From NCBI GenBank assembly GCA_019308525.1, contig JAFDIC010000102.1, positions 1 to 10,408 on the forward strand: a stretch of 10,408 bases of DNA. The letters run 5' to 3'. Position 1 is the first letter of the stretch; each line of letters starts with the position of its first letter. This DNA is from Deltaproteobacteria bacterium. Its GTDB lineage: Bacteria; Desulfobacterota; DSM-4660; Desulfatiglandales; HGW-15. The notes beneath the pieces were generated by a model that saw only the letters and a program-made list of their open reading frames with translations, was not told the origin of the DNA and made no database searches. Of this stretch, positions 1 through 7,610 are shown piece after piece. A program made the position numbers and the translations under genes.

Positions 1-112
1 TCCTCCGTGCTCTGTCTCAATTTCCCAATCCCCTTCTTTCTGCTCACTGCTTTCTGCTTACTTCCCTTCTTTCTGCTTTCTGTTTGCTCTCTTTCCTTCT
101 GCTCACTGTCTC
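1..112. repeat. Degenerate heptamer repeat tract downstream of the operon
   Basis: This pyrimidine-rich stretch on the plus strand is built from imperfect 7-base units. TTTCTGC occurs at 37-43, 51-57 and 70-76, with variants TCACTGC at 44-50 and TTTCTGT at 77-83. GCTCACTG occurs at 42-49 and 101-108; its reverse complement appears in the tract at 9673-9707. The stretch starts at the window edge and ends at the flxA stop codon. An apparent 95-codon plus-strand frame here is low-complexity and runs antisense into flxA, so I do not call it a gene. No clear intrinsic terminator for the operon is visible. Confidence 0.6.
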
Positions 113-955
113 TTAGTATTCCGGGGGCAGCTCCTTCAACCTTGCAAGAGAAAAAACAGGGCCGTCCTTACACACATACTGGTCCCCGATGTTACATCGG
201 CCGCACATCCCGATACCGCATTTCATTCTCATTTCAAGGGAGAGTATTATCCTCTCTGGTGGAAAGCCCAGCTTTTCCAAGACGGGTTGGGTAAACTTGA
301 TCATTATGGGAGGTCCGCAGACAATAGCGATTGCATCGTCAGAGCTGGTTATCTTTTGCTCCGTGATCGTGGGAACAAACCCTACGTTGTATTTCCACTC
401 CGGATCGTCCGTGGAATCCACCGTGATGTGCATGTTTATGTCATCCCTCTTCTCCCACTCTGCAAGCTCATCCTTGTACAGTAACATCCCCGGTGTCCTC
501 GCCCCATAAACCACGGTGATCTCCTTGAACTTTGGACGGTTTTCCGGGTGCAGCATGTATACGATGCTTGATCTCAAGGTGGTGAAGGCAAATCCACCCC
601 CTATGATGACCACGTTCATCCCTTCCATTTCCTCCCAGGGGTACCAGTTCCCGAGGGGTCCGCGAACCCCCATTATCTCACCCACCTTCATGTTGTGCAG
701 GTGGGTGGTAACCACCCCTACCTTGTTTACCGTAAATTTGACAAACCCCTCTTCGGTCGGGGAAGAAGCTATGCCGATGGGGATCTCACCCTTGCCCGCA
801 ATGGAAAGCTCTGCAAACTGCCCCGGGGTGTATACAAATTTCTTGTCGTCATCGGGATTCACGAAGACCAGCTTGAATGTCTTCAGGTTGCGGTCCTCCG
901 TCTCTGTGACTATCTCTTCAATACGAACAGGATAAGGCAGATAAGGATTCTCCAA
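113..955 (-). CDS. flxA: FAD/NAD(P)-binding oxidoreductase subunit, FlxA / sulfhydrogenase gamma type
   Basis: This 280-residue protein belongs to the ferredoxin-NADP reductase superfamily seen in sulfhydrogenase gamma subunits and FlxA. Visible parts are the FAD-binding barrel (PGQFAEL near 44-50, GIASSP near 61-66), the nucleotide-binding fold (GGGFAFTTLRS near 119-129, CGPP at 213-216) and a C-terminal [2Fe-2S] site with Cys246, Cys251, Cys254 and Cys262. It is expected to oxidise or reduce NAD(P)H in the cytoplasm and pass electrons through its iron-sulfur cluster to FlxB/FlxC. The start is a TTG, chosen because GGAGGG at 963-968 lies 7 bases upstream and no in-frame ATG fits. It begins 4 bases after the flxB stop, so translation is probably coupled. 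It is the last gene of the operon. NADH as substrate is inferred from the Flx family, not shown by the sequence. Confidence 0.87.
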   Translation of the reverse strand: MENPYLPYPVRIEEIVTETEDRNLKTFKLVFVNPDDDKKFVYTPGQFAELSIAGKGEIPIGIASSPTEEGFVKFTVNKVGVVTTHLHNMKVGEIMGVRGPLGNWYPWEEMEGMNVVIIGGGFAFTTLRSSIVYMLHPENRPKFKEITVVYGARTPGMLLYKDELAEWEKRDDINMHITVDSTDDPEWKYNVGFVPTITEQKITSSDDAIAIVCGPPIMIKFTQPVLEKLGFPPERIILSLEMRMKCGIGMCGRCNIGDQYVCKDGPVFSLARLKELPPEY

Positions 956-959
956 TTGC

Positions 960-2000
960 TCACCCTCCGTGCTTGTTCATCAATTCACACACATACCTAA
1001 TATCTATGTTCACCGGGCAAAACTGTACGCATCTCCCGCACCCTACGCACGCCACCCCGTCCTGATACTTGTCCACGTAGTATTTCAACTTGTGCATGAA
1101 TCTCTGGCGCACCCTTTGGACCTTTTTGCTTCGCGGGTTATGGCCGGAGGCATGAAAGGTGAACAGCGGGAACATACAGCTGTCCCAGTTCCTGATCCTG
1201 TCCCCTGCTTTCCTGTATGTCTCGTCCTGAATGTCGAAGCACCAGCACGTGGGGCAGAGGTAGGTGCAAGTCCCACAATTTATGCACGGAAATGCGACTT
1301 CCTCCCAGAAGGGCGCATCAAAGAGTTCGTTGACCTGCTTTTCTCCCAACTTGTCAGTATGGATTGTAGAAGAAATCTTCGCTGTTCCCGAGGCTGCCAA
1401 TTCCTCCGCTCCTCGAATCACTGCCTCGTCCGCGTCGCGTCCACCTGCTATCTTTTCGACAAGCTCTCGGCCCTTCTCACTCAGGCACCTCGCCAGGAAT
1501 ACCTCTCCCATGTCATAGAGGAGGACATCCAACCCCTTCTCGCTGAAAGGACCGCTCCCGGTGGAAGTGCAGAAACACGTGCTACAGGGTTCATTGCACC
1601 CGAGTCCCACAAGGGTGGCGGACTCCAATCTCCTCAACCACCAGGGGTCCTTGTATTGGGGTGTGTCGAAATTCACCCTCACGAGTTGAAAGGCGTAGGC
1701 ATCACAGGGTCTTATCCCGATCAGGGCCTGGGGCGGAAATTCCCTCGGCCTCTCTCTGAGTATGTGAGCCCTTTCGTCGCTTTCTTCCACGGTAAACTCA
1801 AACATACCTTCCGACTGGGGAAGGAGCAAGGACTTCGGGGAAAGCCTCGTATTCTGAAAGGTGAAATCAGGTTCAACTCCTTCTTCCAGGGGGCCGTATA
1901 CGAAAAAATCCCCTTGTCGCACAGGGACATAAACCCTGTAGAAATCTCTTAATGCCAGCAAGGCGGACCCCCATTCATCCTTTGAAAAAACCCTTTCCAT
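960..2000 (-). CDS. flxB: 4Fe-4S dicluster protein, FlxB / sulfhydrogenase beta type
   Basis: This 346-residue soluble iron-sulfur protein resembles the beta subunit of cytoplasmic sulfhydrogenases and FlxB. The N-terminal half carries the family signatures IGIRPCD (Cys99) and a cysteine cluster at 135-144 (LGCNEPCSTCFC). Two ferredoxin-type [4Fe-4S] motifs follow: Cys239, 242, 245, 249, and Cys318, 321, 324, 328 with a proline after the last cysteine. It probably conducts electrons between the flavin of FlxA and FlxC/MvhD in the cytoplasm. An excellent ribosome binding site (AAGGAAAGGG) precedes the ATG. It sits 67 bases after flxC and 4 bases before flxA. I see no membrane segment and no sign of damage. 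The exact position in the electron chain is inferred from gene order. Confidence 0.85.
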   Translation of the reverse strand: MERVFSKDEWGSALLALRDFYRVYVPVRQGDFFVYGPLEEGVEPDFTFQNTRLSPKSLLLPQSEGMFEFTVEESDERAHILRERPREFPPQALIGIRPCDAYAFQLVRVNFDTPQYKDPWWLRRLESATLVGLGCNEPCSTCFCTSTGSGPFSEKGLDVLLYDMGEVFLARCLSEKGRELVEKIAGGRDADEAVIRGAEELAASGTAKISSTIHTDKLGEKQVNELFDAPFWEEVAFPCINCGTCTYLCPTCWCFDIQDETYRKAGDRIRNWDSCMFPLFTFHASGHNPRSKKVQRVRQRFMHKLKYYVDKYQDGVACVGCGRCVQFCPVNIDIRYVCELMNKHGG

Positions 2001-2067
2001 AACCCTTTCCTTCGCCTAGTAGTTATCCAACCATCGATCCCCAGTGACTTCCATCAGGCCCCGACCG

Positions 2068-3018
2068 TCACCGGACAAAGTCATTGTAGTCATCCACCTT
2101 GTAAACTTCCAGGGCCGGCCTCTGTCCTAGGCTGAGGCCCGCTTCCCAGTTGAACAGATCCAGGGCGTCTTTGTTGAGTTTGCTGGTAAACTTCCTTACC
2201 GGGATGTCCACGGGGCAGGCCCTCTCGCACGCCCCGCAGTCCGTGCAACGGCCTGCACAATGGAAGGCCCTCAGAAGATGAAAGGTCATGGTGTCGATCG
2301 GATCAATACTCTTTCCTACCCACTGGGGTCTTGATTCATCCACGAAACACATCGGACAATAACACAGGGGGCACGCGTTTCTGCACGCATAGCAACGAGT
2401 GCAGGGCTCAATGAGCTTTCTGAAATAGGCCCATTTTTCTTGGCTCCCCATTTCCTCGATCTCCTTGATATCCTCATAGGGATCAACGTCCTGCTGCTCG
2501 TCTACTTCACCGGCGACCATCTCGTCCTTTAGAACCGGGTTGCGGTGGAGACACAGACGACAGTTGTTCCTCAAGTAGTCTCTCACCTTGAACGTCTCCT
2601 CAAAACCATCGCCCTTTAACGTGAACTCCTCGCCATGCTGATCAAAGTCAAGGATCTCCCTATCCCCGACCGCTCTCTTGACGGCCCTGTGATCGATCAT
2701 GCCCGTGCACGGGATTCCCACGATATAGAGCTGTTCTCTCTTTATCTGGTTCTCTATTATGTGGGTAACGATATTTCTCGAGTTGCAGCCATTGGCCAGG
2801 ATTCCCACTTTGTCAGTCCGGCCGGTCAGGTAGGTGCACAGGTTGAGCCCGCAATTGCAATCCCAGTAAAGGGTGTCTACCTTTCCGGGCTCACTTACCA
2901 GCACGGGCTCGTTCATAAATGGAACGCTCCCCTTCCGGTATCCAATGAAAACATCGACCGTGCCCTCCTCGAGGAGTCTCCTTGCAATCTCCCTTATCCT
3001 GTTCGTATACTCCAGCAT
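2068..3018 (-). CDS. flxC: FrhB-like 4Fe-4S dicluster protein (FlxC position)
   Basis: This 316-residue protein has an N-terminal part like the coenzyme F420 hydrogenase/dehydrogenase beta family: cysteines at 54, 56, 61 and 78, and GIPCTGMID around 101-109. A C-terminal ferredoxin-like domain has Cys206, 209, 212, 216 and Cys258, 261, 264, 268, plus extra cysteines at 219, 221, 224 and 254. It is probably a cytoplasmic electron carrier linking FlxA/FlxB to MvhD and HdrA. FrhB relatives can bind flavin and act on F420, NAD(P)H or ferredoxin; F420 use is not implied here. The ATG overlaps the mvhD stop by one base (TAATG), implying translational coupling. The flxC symbol comes from its place between mvhD/flxD and flxB and is less certain than the family call. 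Confidence 0.8.
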   Translation of the reverse strand: MLEYTNRIREIARRLLEEGTVDVFIGYRKGSVPFMNEPVLVSEPGKVDTLYWDCNCGLNLCTYLTGRTDKVGILANGCNSRNIVTHIIENQIKREQLYIVGIPCTGMIDHRAVKRAVGDREILDFDQHGEEFTLKGDGFEETFKVRDYLRNNCRLCLHRNPVLKDEMVAGEVDEQQDVDPYEDIKEIEEMGSQEKWAYFRKLIEPCTRCYACRNACPLCYCPMCFVDESRPQWVGKSIDPIDTMTFHLLRAFHCAGRCTDCGACERACPVDIPVRKFTSKLNKDALDLFNWEAGLSLGQRPALEVYKVDDYNDFVR

Positions 3019-3449
3019 TATGCCACCTCAGCCCTCTTCTTGATAAGGTATTTCGCAGGCCCGATCTCTTTTACCGCCTCTGTAACCTCTTTCGCCACTT
3101 CAACGAACTTGTTCGCCTCCGCAGAAGAGATCCAGGAGAAGTGCAGTCTCCCGGGCTCTATGCCTACGTATTCGAGGAGGTTTTTCAGGAGTGCGAATTT
3201 CCGTCTGGCATAATAATTACCTTCCAGGTAATGGCAGTCCCCCGGGTGTCACCCCGAGACCCACACCCCGTCAGAACCGTGCCGCAATGCAGCAAGAATG
3301 AACTTGGGGCTCACCCTCGCAGAGCAAGGAACCCTGATCACCCTGATATTTGTCGGGTACTGGAGTCGGCTCACTCCTGCCAGGTCTGCAGCCCCATAGC
3401 TGCACCAGTTACAAAGAAAGGCGGTTATCTTTGGTTGCCAATCATTCAT
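3018..3449 (-). CDS. mvhD: Hydrogenase iron-sulfur delta subunit MvhD/FlxD, selenoprotein
   Basis: This 143-residue protein would be annotated as a 66-residue fragment unless the in-frame UGA at 3249-3251 is read as selenocysteine (residue 67). Across the UGA the frame stays open and matches Mvh[19 protein letters not shown] near 11-28, RVPCSARV near 40-47, then GVWVSG-U-HPGDCHY, where most relatives have GCHPGDCHY. The C-terminus continues normally to TAA at 3018-3020. MvhD carries a [2Fe-2S] cluster and passes electrons into HdrA. The ATG at 3449 has a GAGGAG-type ribosome binding site and matches the usual N-terminus. A hairpin at 3216-3232 is a candidate SECIS. Total length is normal for the family, which argues against a pseudogene. 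Sec incorporation itself is inferred. Confidence 0.92.
3216..3232 (-). promoter_or_regulatory. Candidate bacterial SECIS hairpin for mvhD
   Basis: Read on the minus strand, this is a perfect 6-bp stem (AUUACC with GGUAAU) closing a 5-nt loop UGGAA. It begins 17 nt after the UGA, and the loop guanines lie at +24 and +25. Bacterial SECIS elements sit just downstream of the UGA and present guanine in a small apical loop for SelB, and this hairpin fits that pattern. The stem also encodes conserved protein sequence, so it is under two constraints. SelB binding is not shown by sequence alone. Confidence 0.7.
3249..3251 (-). other. Selenocysteine UGA codon in mvhD
   Basis: This in-frame UGA encodes residue 67 of MvhD, at the cysteine position of the GCHPGDCHY motif. 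Homology is continuous on both sides in the same frame, with no frameshift, and the downstream half keeps the family pattern GDCHYxxGNxxAxR. This is the normal signature of Cys-to-Sec replacement rather than a nonsense mutation. Confidence 0.92.
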
Positions 3450-3598
3450 CCTCGTCTCCTCGTGGAAGAAATCTATCCCTCTTGCCTTTGCCAGCCCATG
3501 CGGAATGCGTGCTCCCGCTGCCGCAAAGAATCAGGTCAAGTGCATCACCTTGCAGTAACAATAACAAAGGACCCGTTTCCGCATCGCCCGCAAGGTGG
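3450..3598 (-). other. 149-nt gap between hdrA and mvhD without a supported gene
   Basis: This is the longest spacer inside the operon, where other junctions are 91 nt or less or overlap. It contains the mvhD ribosome binding site (around 3450-3460) and a weak dyad, TGCGG at 3521-3525 with CCGCA at 3499-3503. A short frame runs through it and ends just inside mvhD (stop at 3443-3445), but it has no convincing start, ribosome binding site or recognisable motif. I see no internal promoter or terminator. Confidence 0.5.
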
Positions 3599-6500
3599 CT
3601 AAATCTCCTCTATCATGGCCATGATCTGGTCCGTGTCGAACCCGGCCAGTTTTATGGCGCCGGACCTGCAAGAAGCCACGCAAAGCCCGCAGCCTTTGCA
3701 CAGTACAGGATTTATTTCCGACTTCCCCGCAAAGTGACCTTCCTTTATGAAGGAAGGTGCCGAATAGGGGCAAATATCAATACATACCCCGCAACTGCTG
3801 CACCCGGTGGGATCCACCTGCGCCACGTTTCCGCTGACCTGTATTCTCTCCTTGGCCAAGACGGCCACCGCCCGTGTTGCCGCTGCCTGGGCCTGGGCTA
3901 TGGACTCATCGATGGGCTTGGGTGCATGGGCCAGGCCACAAATGAACACGCCGTCCGTGGCACAATCAACCGGCCGCAACTTCACGTGGGCCTCCATGAA
4001 AAACCCGTCTTCGTTCACGGGGATCTTGAACATCTTTGCCAGGGGATTCTCTTGGGGAGGTACTATTGCGGTGGCCAGGACGAACAGGTCCGGCTTCAGT
4101 TCCATTTCCCGGCGGATGGTTGTATCCGTAAAGCGGACCCTCAAGGCACCATTCTCCTGGTCCACATTCAACCCCCTGTCAAAGTCATACCTCAGGAACA
4201 CAACCCCCCGCTCCCTGGCTTCCCGGTAGAGATCTTCCCTGAGGCCGTAGGTTCGCATATCCCTGTAAATTATGAAAACGTCCATGTCAGGGTTGAGGTC
4301 TTTCAGTTTCAAGGCGCTCTTTACAGAATGGGTACAGCACACCTTGGAACAATAGGGACGCCCTTCTATGCGGGAACCGACACACTGGAGAAAGGCAACA
4401 CATTGATTGCCGTTGATGTCGATGGTGTTCTCAATGAGTCTTCTATCCAGTTCAAGGGAAGTAACCACCCTGGAGTCCTTCCCATACAGGTAGGGAAGCT
4501 CACGGGGTTTCAGCTCAGATGCGCCTGATGCAATGATCGCGACTCCATGCTCCAGGACCTCTTCATCTCCCTGGTCCTCCCTGGTGATAGTGGTCTTGAA
4601 ATTGCCTACAAAACCGTCAACCTGCTTGATGCTGGCCTCAAGGCGGACTTCGATGTTCTCGTCCGATTCCACTTCCTTGATCATGCCTTGAACCTTTTCC
4701 TGGATGTCCTCCCCCCTCCAGGTTTCCAGTAAGTTGAGGGCCTGGCCTCCAAGCCGGGCTTCCTTTTCGACCAGATAAACCTTGTAACCCTGCGAGGACA
4801 GGAGCCTCGCAGCAGCCATTCCGGATATGCCCCCTCCCACAACGAGAGTGGACTTGTTCATCTCGACGCTGGGTTCTACCAGGGGTTCAAGCAGCGCGAC
4901 CTTTGCCACGGCCATTCTGACGAGGTCCTTTGCCTTCTCCGTGGCCTCATCCTTGTCTGAGCTGTGTACCCAGGAACACTGGTTGCGTATGTTGGCCATC
5001 TCGAAGAGGTACTTGTTGATCCCCGCGTTCGTGACCGTCTCCTGGAAGAGGGGTTCATGGGTCTTTGGAGTGCATGCGGCAACAACGACCCTGTTGAGAC
5101 GGTGTTCCTTGATTATCTGGGCCATCTTTTCCTGGGTGTCCTGGGAACAACTGAACATGTTTTCCTCGGTGTAGACTACTCCAGGGAGCCCCTTGGCGAA
5201 CTCCACCACGGATGGTACGTCCACTACGGACGCTATATTGGTTCCGCACCTGCATACAAAGACCCCTACCCTCGGTGGCTCGCCCCTGACATTGACCTCC
5301 TGGGGAACTTCCTTTTCCCTGGTCCTTGTGAACCTGGCCGAATAAAGTCTTGACGCTGCTAGCCCCGCGGCGGCGCTGGACTCCATAACAGAGGAAGGGA
5401 TGTCCTTTGGGGCCTCGAACGCTCCGCAAATCATTATCCCTGGAACCGAGGTCTTAACCGGCTCGAACGTGCCGGTCGAAGCAAAGTCATATTGGTTGAG
5501 ACCTATCCCCAGGCTCTTTGCCAGGTCTCTTGTCTGTGCCTTCACCCCGAGGCCCACCGAAAGGACCACCATGTCGAATTCCTCTTGGACCCTCTCGCCC
5601 ACCTCGTTGATGTAGCGGATGAGAAGCTTATCCGAGCCCGGAAATCTATCTATGTTTGTGATCCTGGATTTTACGAACCTTATGCCTGCTTCATCTCTGC
5701 CCCTGTTGTAATAACGTTCGAAGTCCTTTCCGTGGGTTCGGATATCCATGTAAAAAATTGCCGTGTCCAGGGAACCCTTGCTGTGTTCTTTTGCCAGCAT
5801 GGCCTCCTTGATGGCATATGTGCAGCACACGGAGGAGCAATAATTTCTAGACCCTATGTGTGTGTCCCTGGACCCTATACATTGGAGCCACGCAATTTTT
5901 TCCGGCTCCTTCTTATCTGAAGGCCGCACCAAATGACCCCCGTAGGGTCCGGAGGATGAAAGGATCCTTTCAAATTCAAGGCTGGTGACTACGTTGGGGG
6001 AGTTCCCGTACCCGTATACATCATGGATCTTGGGATCATATACCTCGCAGCCCCCTGCGAAGATTATGGCCCCGACCTGAACCTTCAGGTCCTTCTGAAC
6101 ATCATCGAACTTGATTGCGTCAGCAGGACAGAATTTCTCGCAGGCCCTGCATTTTCCCTTTTGGAGATAGATGCAGTTGTCGGGATCGAGTGCGTATTTC
6201 AAGGGCACGGCCTGTGCGTATTGTACATAGGCAGCTTTGCGTTTTGCGAGACCTGCATCATATTCGCTGATCACTTTCTTCGGGCACTTCTCTGCACACA
6301 ATCCGCAGGCGATACATTTTTCCATGTCCACGTAGCGCGGGTACTGGGTGATGCTGACCTCGAAGTTCCCCTCTTCGCCCCTTATTCCCTTTACCTCTGA
6401 CAGGGTCAACAACTCTATGTTCAAGTGCCGGCCGACCTCGACCAGTTTCGGCGAAATAATTCACATGGCGCAGTCATTGGTGGGAAACGTCTTGTCCAGT

Positions 6501-6640
6501 TGCGCCATCACACCGCCTATGGACGTGCTCCTCTCTACCAGATAGACGTAAAACCCTGTATCAGCTGCATCAAGGGCGGCCTGCATCCCCGCGATGCCCC
6601 CGCCGATAACCATGACAGCCCCTATCTTTTCCTTGGTCAT
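3599..6640 (-). CDS. hdrA: Double-module HdrA (heterodisulfide reductase subunit A), selenoprotein
   Basis: This is a 1013-residue flavin iron-sulfur protein with an in-frame UGA at residue 60 read as selenocysteine. Domain order: FAD domain 1 ([10 protein letters not shown] near 13-22) with the loop [18 protein letters not shown]; an inserted ferredoxin domain (Cys109, 112, 115, 119 and Cys156, 164, 167, 171); an HdrA cluster motif YCSSVCC (267-273); the HdrA N-terminal-type domain (CRCG at 463-466, Cys498, 523, 555); FAD domain 2 ([10 protein letters not shown] near 602-611) with YCSKVCC (763-769); and a C-terminal ferredoxin domain (Cys947, 950, 953, 957 and Cys981, 984, 987, 991). HdrA is the flavin-based electron-bifurcating core of cytoplasmic Hdr complexes. 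The ATG at 6640 overlaps the hdrB stop (ATGA) and follows GAGGAGAAGG. Starting after the UGA would lose the first FAD site and the Sec loop. It is larger than the roughly 650-residue methanogen HdrA because of the second module. Confidence 0.93.
6431..6452 (-). promoter_or_regulatory. Candidate bacterial SECIS hairpin for hdrA
   Basis: On the minus strand a 5-bp stem (GCCGA with UCGGC) starts 9 nt after the UGA. Above an asymmetric AA/G internal loop, two more pairs (CU with AG) close a 5-nt loop GGUCG. The loop guanines are at +18 and +19 after the UGA. From memory, the E. coli fdhF SECIS has a GGUC loop starting at +19, so both loop sequence and spacing agree closely. The structure was paired by hand, not folded by program. 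Confidence 0.75.
6461..6463 (-). other. Selenocysteine UGA codon in hdrA
   Basis: This in-frame UGA encodes residue 60 within [18 protein letters not shown]. Most HdrA proteins have cysteine here, and HdrA of some methanogens is a known selenoprotein family. The frame is open from the ATG at 6640 to the UGA and onward for 953 codons, with HdrA homology directly on both sides. A simple stop codon would remove nearly the whole protein. Confidence 0.93.
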
Positions 6641-7509
6641 ACCTTCTCCTCTGACAGATATCCCTGTATACCGGATATATCCAGCCTGTTTTCCTCGATG
6701 CCCAGTATCCCGTCTTCTATTCCCATTACCTTGCCGAGTAGCTGGGAATAGAGGATGCTGGGGACCCCCGGCCCCTTCCCGTTTCTTGATTCCTGAACCT
6801 CGTCAAACTGGACCTGGCACCAGGGGCAACTGACACACACGTAATCCGCACCACACTCCCTGGCCGTCTGGAGTTTTCTCGTCATGAGATCCACCGAGAG
6901 TTCGTCGTTTATCCCCATGAGGGGCGCCCCACAGCATTCCAATCTCAACGGCCACTCCACGCTCTTGGCCCCGGTCACTGTGACCAGGTCTTCGAAGAGG
7001 GAAGGTGAGACCGCGTCATCAAAATTTGTGACATCGCTTGGACGCAACGCATGGCACCCGTAATGGGTCGCGACCTTCAACCCCTTGTAAGGTCTGGATA
7101 TTTTTTCTCCTATGGCCTTTACACCTATGTCCCTGTGAAGAACGGACAGGAAATGGGTGACCTCTACTTTCCCCTGGTAGGAAAGATCCTCCCTCTTCAG
7201 GATATTGTTGATCTCTTCCCTCAGAGTTGTATCGTTTTTCAAGAGGTGATCCACCTTCTTTAGGCTCCCGAAACAACACTTGCACAGGGCCATGATATCC
7301 AGGCCCCTTTCTTCGGCAAGCGCCAAGTTCCTGCCCGAAAGGAGGACAAAGGTATGGAAGTCTGCGTTTCGCACCGGATACCCGCAGCAATTAAAAGCGG
7401 GTATATCCGTGACCTCAACACCCAGCACCTCCAGCACCGCCCTTGCCGAGCTCTCGTAGTGCTTTAAGTGGTGAGGAATCTTACACCCGATAAACAATGC
7501 AAAATCCAT
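6637..7509 (-). CDS. hdrB: Heterodisulfide reductase subunit B (HdrB), two CCG domains
   Basis: This 290-residue protein has both cysteine-rich CCG domains of HdrB in full. Domain 1 has Cys9, Cys41-Cys42, and Cys76/Cys79 (CKCCFGS). Domain 2 has Cys152, Cys192-Cys193 (ECCGAP), and Cys228/Cys231 (CPWC). In methanogen HdrB these residues bind two non-cubane [4Fe-4S] clusters that reduce the CoM-S-S-CoB disulfide. In bacteria the physiological disulfide or other acceptor is generally unknown. It is cytoplasmic, with no signal or membrane segment, and should dock onto the HdrC-like tail of the upstream membrane protein and onto HdrA. Length is normal. The stop overlaps the hdrA ATG by four bases. 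The ribosome binding site is weak (AGGGA about 11 bases upstream). It follows a 91-nt gap after the membrane subunit. Confidence 0.93.
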   Translation of the reverse strand: MDFALFIGCKIPHHLKHYESSARAVLEVLGVEVTDIPAFNCCGYPVRNADFHTFVLLSGRNLALAEERGLDIMALCKCCFGSLKKVDHLLKNDTTLREEINNILKREDLSYQGKVEVTHFLSVLHRDIGVKAIGEKISRPYKGLKVATHYGCHALRPSDVTNFDDAVSPSLFEDLVTVTGAKSVEWPLRLECCGAPLMGINDELSVDLMTRKLQTARECGADYVCVSCPWCQVQFDEVQESRNGKGPGVPSILYSQLLGKVMGIEDGILGIEENRLDISGIQGYLSEEKV

Positions 7510-7528
7510 GTCTCAGTCCCTATCTCTG

Positions 7529-7600
7529 TTAGACGCCTTCTGAATGACTAAATCTCCTTACCGCCTCGATCACTTGTCCCCGGCCGATTTCCCAGTCCAT
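7529..7600 (-). CDS. Possible 23-codon mini-ORF between the membrane subunit and hdrB
   Basis: An ATG immediately follows the TAG of the upstream gene and opens a 23-codon frame (MDWEIGRGQVIEAVRRF...) ending in TAA, 19 bases before the hdrB ATG. It fills most of the gap. I do not recognise the product; it has no cysteine and no membrane segment. It could couple translation across the gap, be a remnant of a longer C-terminus of the upstream protein, or be chance. A possible weak GGGAA lies about 12 bases upstream. The evidence for expression is thin. Confidence 0.2.
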   Translation of the reverse strand: MDWEIGRGQVIEAVRRFSHSEGV

Positions 7601-7610
7601 CTATGGACTG
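7593..7610. repeat. Perfect 8-bp inverted repeat at the membrane-subunit stop codon
   Basis: CAGTCCAT (7593-7600) and ATGGACTG (7603-7610) are exact reverse complements separated by two bases. The dyad covers the TAG stop and the ATG of the mini-ORF. In RNA it would form a short hairpin at the end of the first cistron. No T-tract follows on the minus strand, so it is not a standard terminator. It might affect mRNA processing or relative expression of the membrane subunit and hdrB, but that is speculation. Confidence 0.45.

Noticed and set aside
7..294. Plus-strand 95-codon open frame at the left edge
   Set aside because: It consists of translated heptamer repeats (Leu/Phe/Ser/Cys-rich) followed by antisense flxA. 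The hydrophobic look is an artefact of the pyrimidine-rich tract.
969..1952. Long plus-strand open frame of 327 codons
   Set aside because: It is a shadow of flxB on the opposite strand, with no family motif in the product.
3531..3773. Upstream in-frame extension of mvhD containing a third UGA (3531-3533) that could be read as another Sec codon
   Set aside because: The extension overlaps the end of hdrA and has no MvhD homology. The normal MvhD N-terminus begins at the ATG at 3449 with a good ribosome binding site, and no convincing SECIS hairpin follows this UGA.
3350..4528. Long plus-strand open frame of 392 codons
   Set aside because: It is antisense to hdrA and the hdrA-mvhD spacer. The product shows no recognisable motif, while the minus-strand frame is unmistakable HdrA.
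3249..6463. The two in-frame UGA codons as nonsense mutations, pseudogenes or sequencing errors
   Set aside because: Both fall exactly on conserved cysteine positions, the frames continue with full homology and normal length, and each is followed by a SECIS-like hairpin. Two such coincidences in one operon are improbable.
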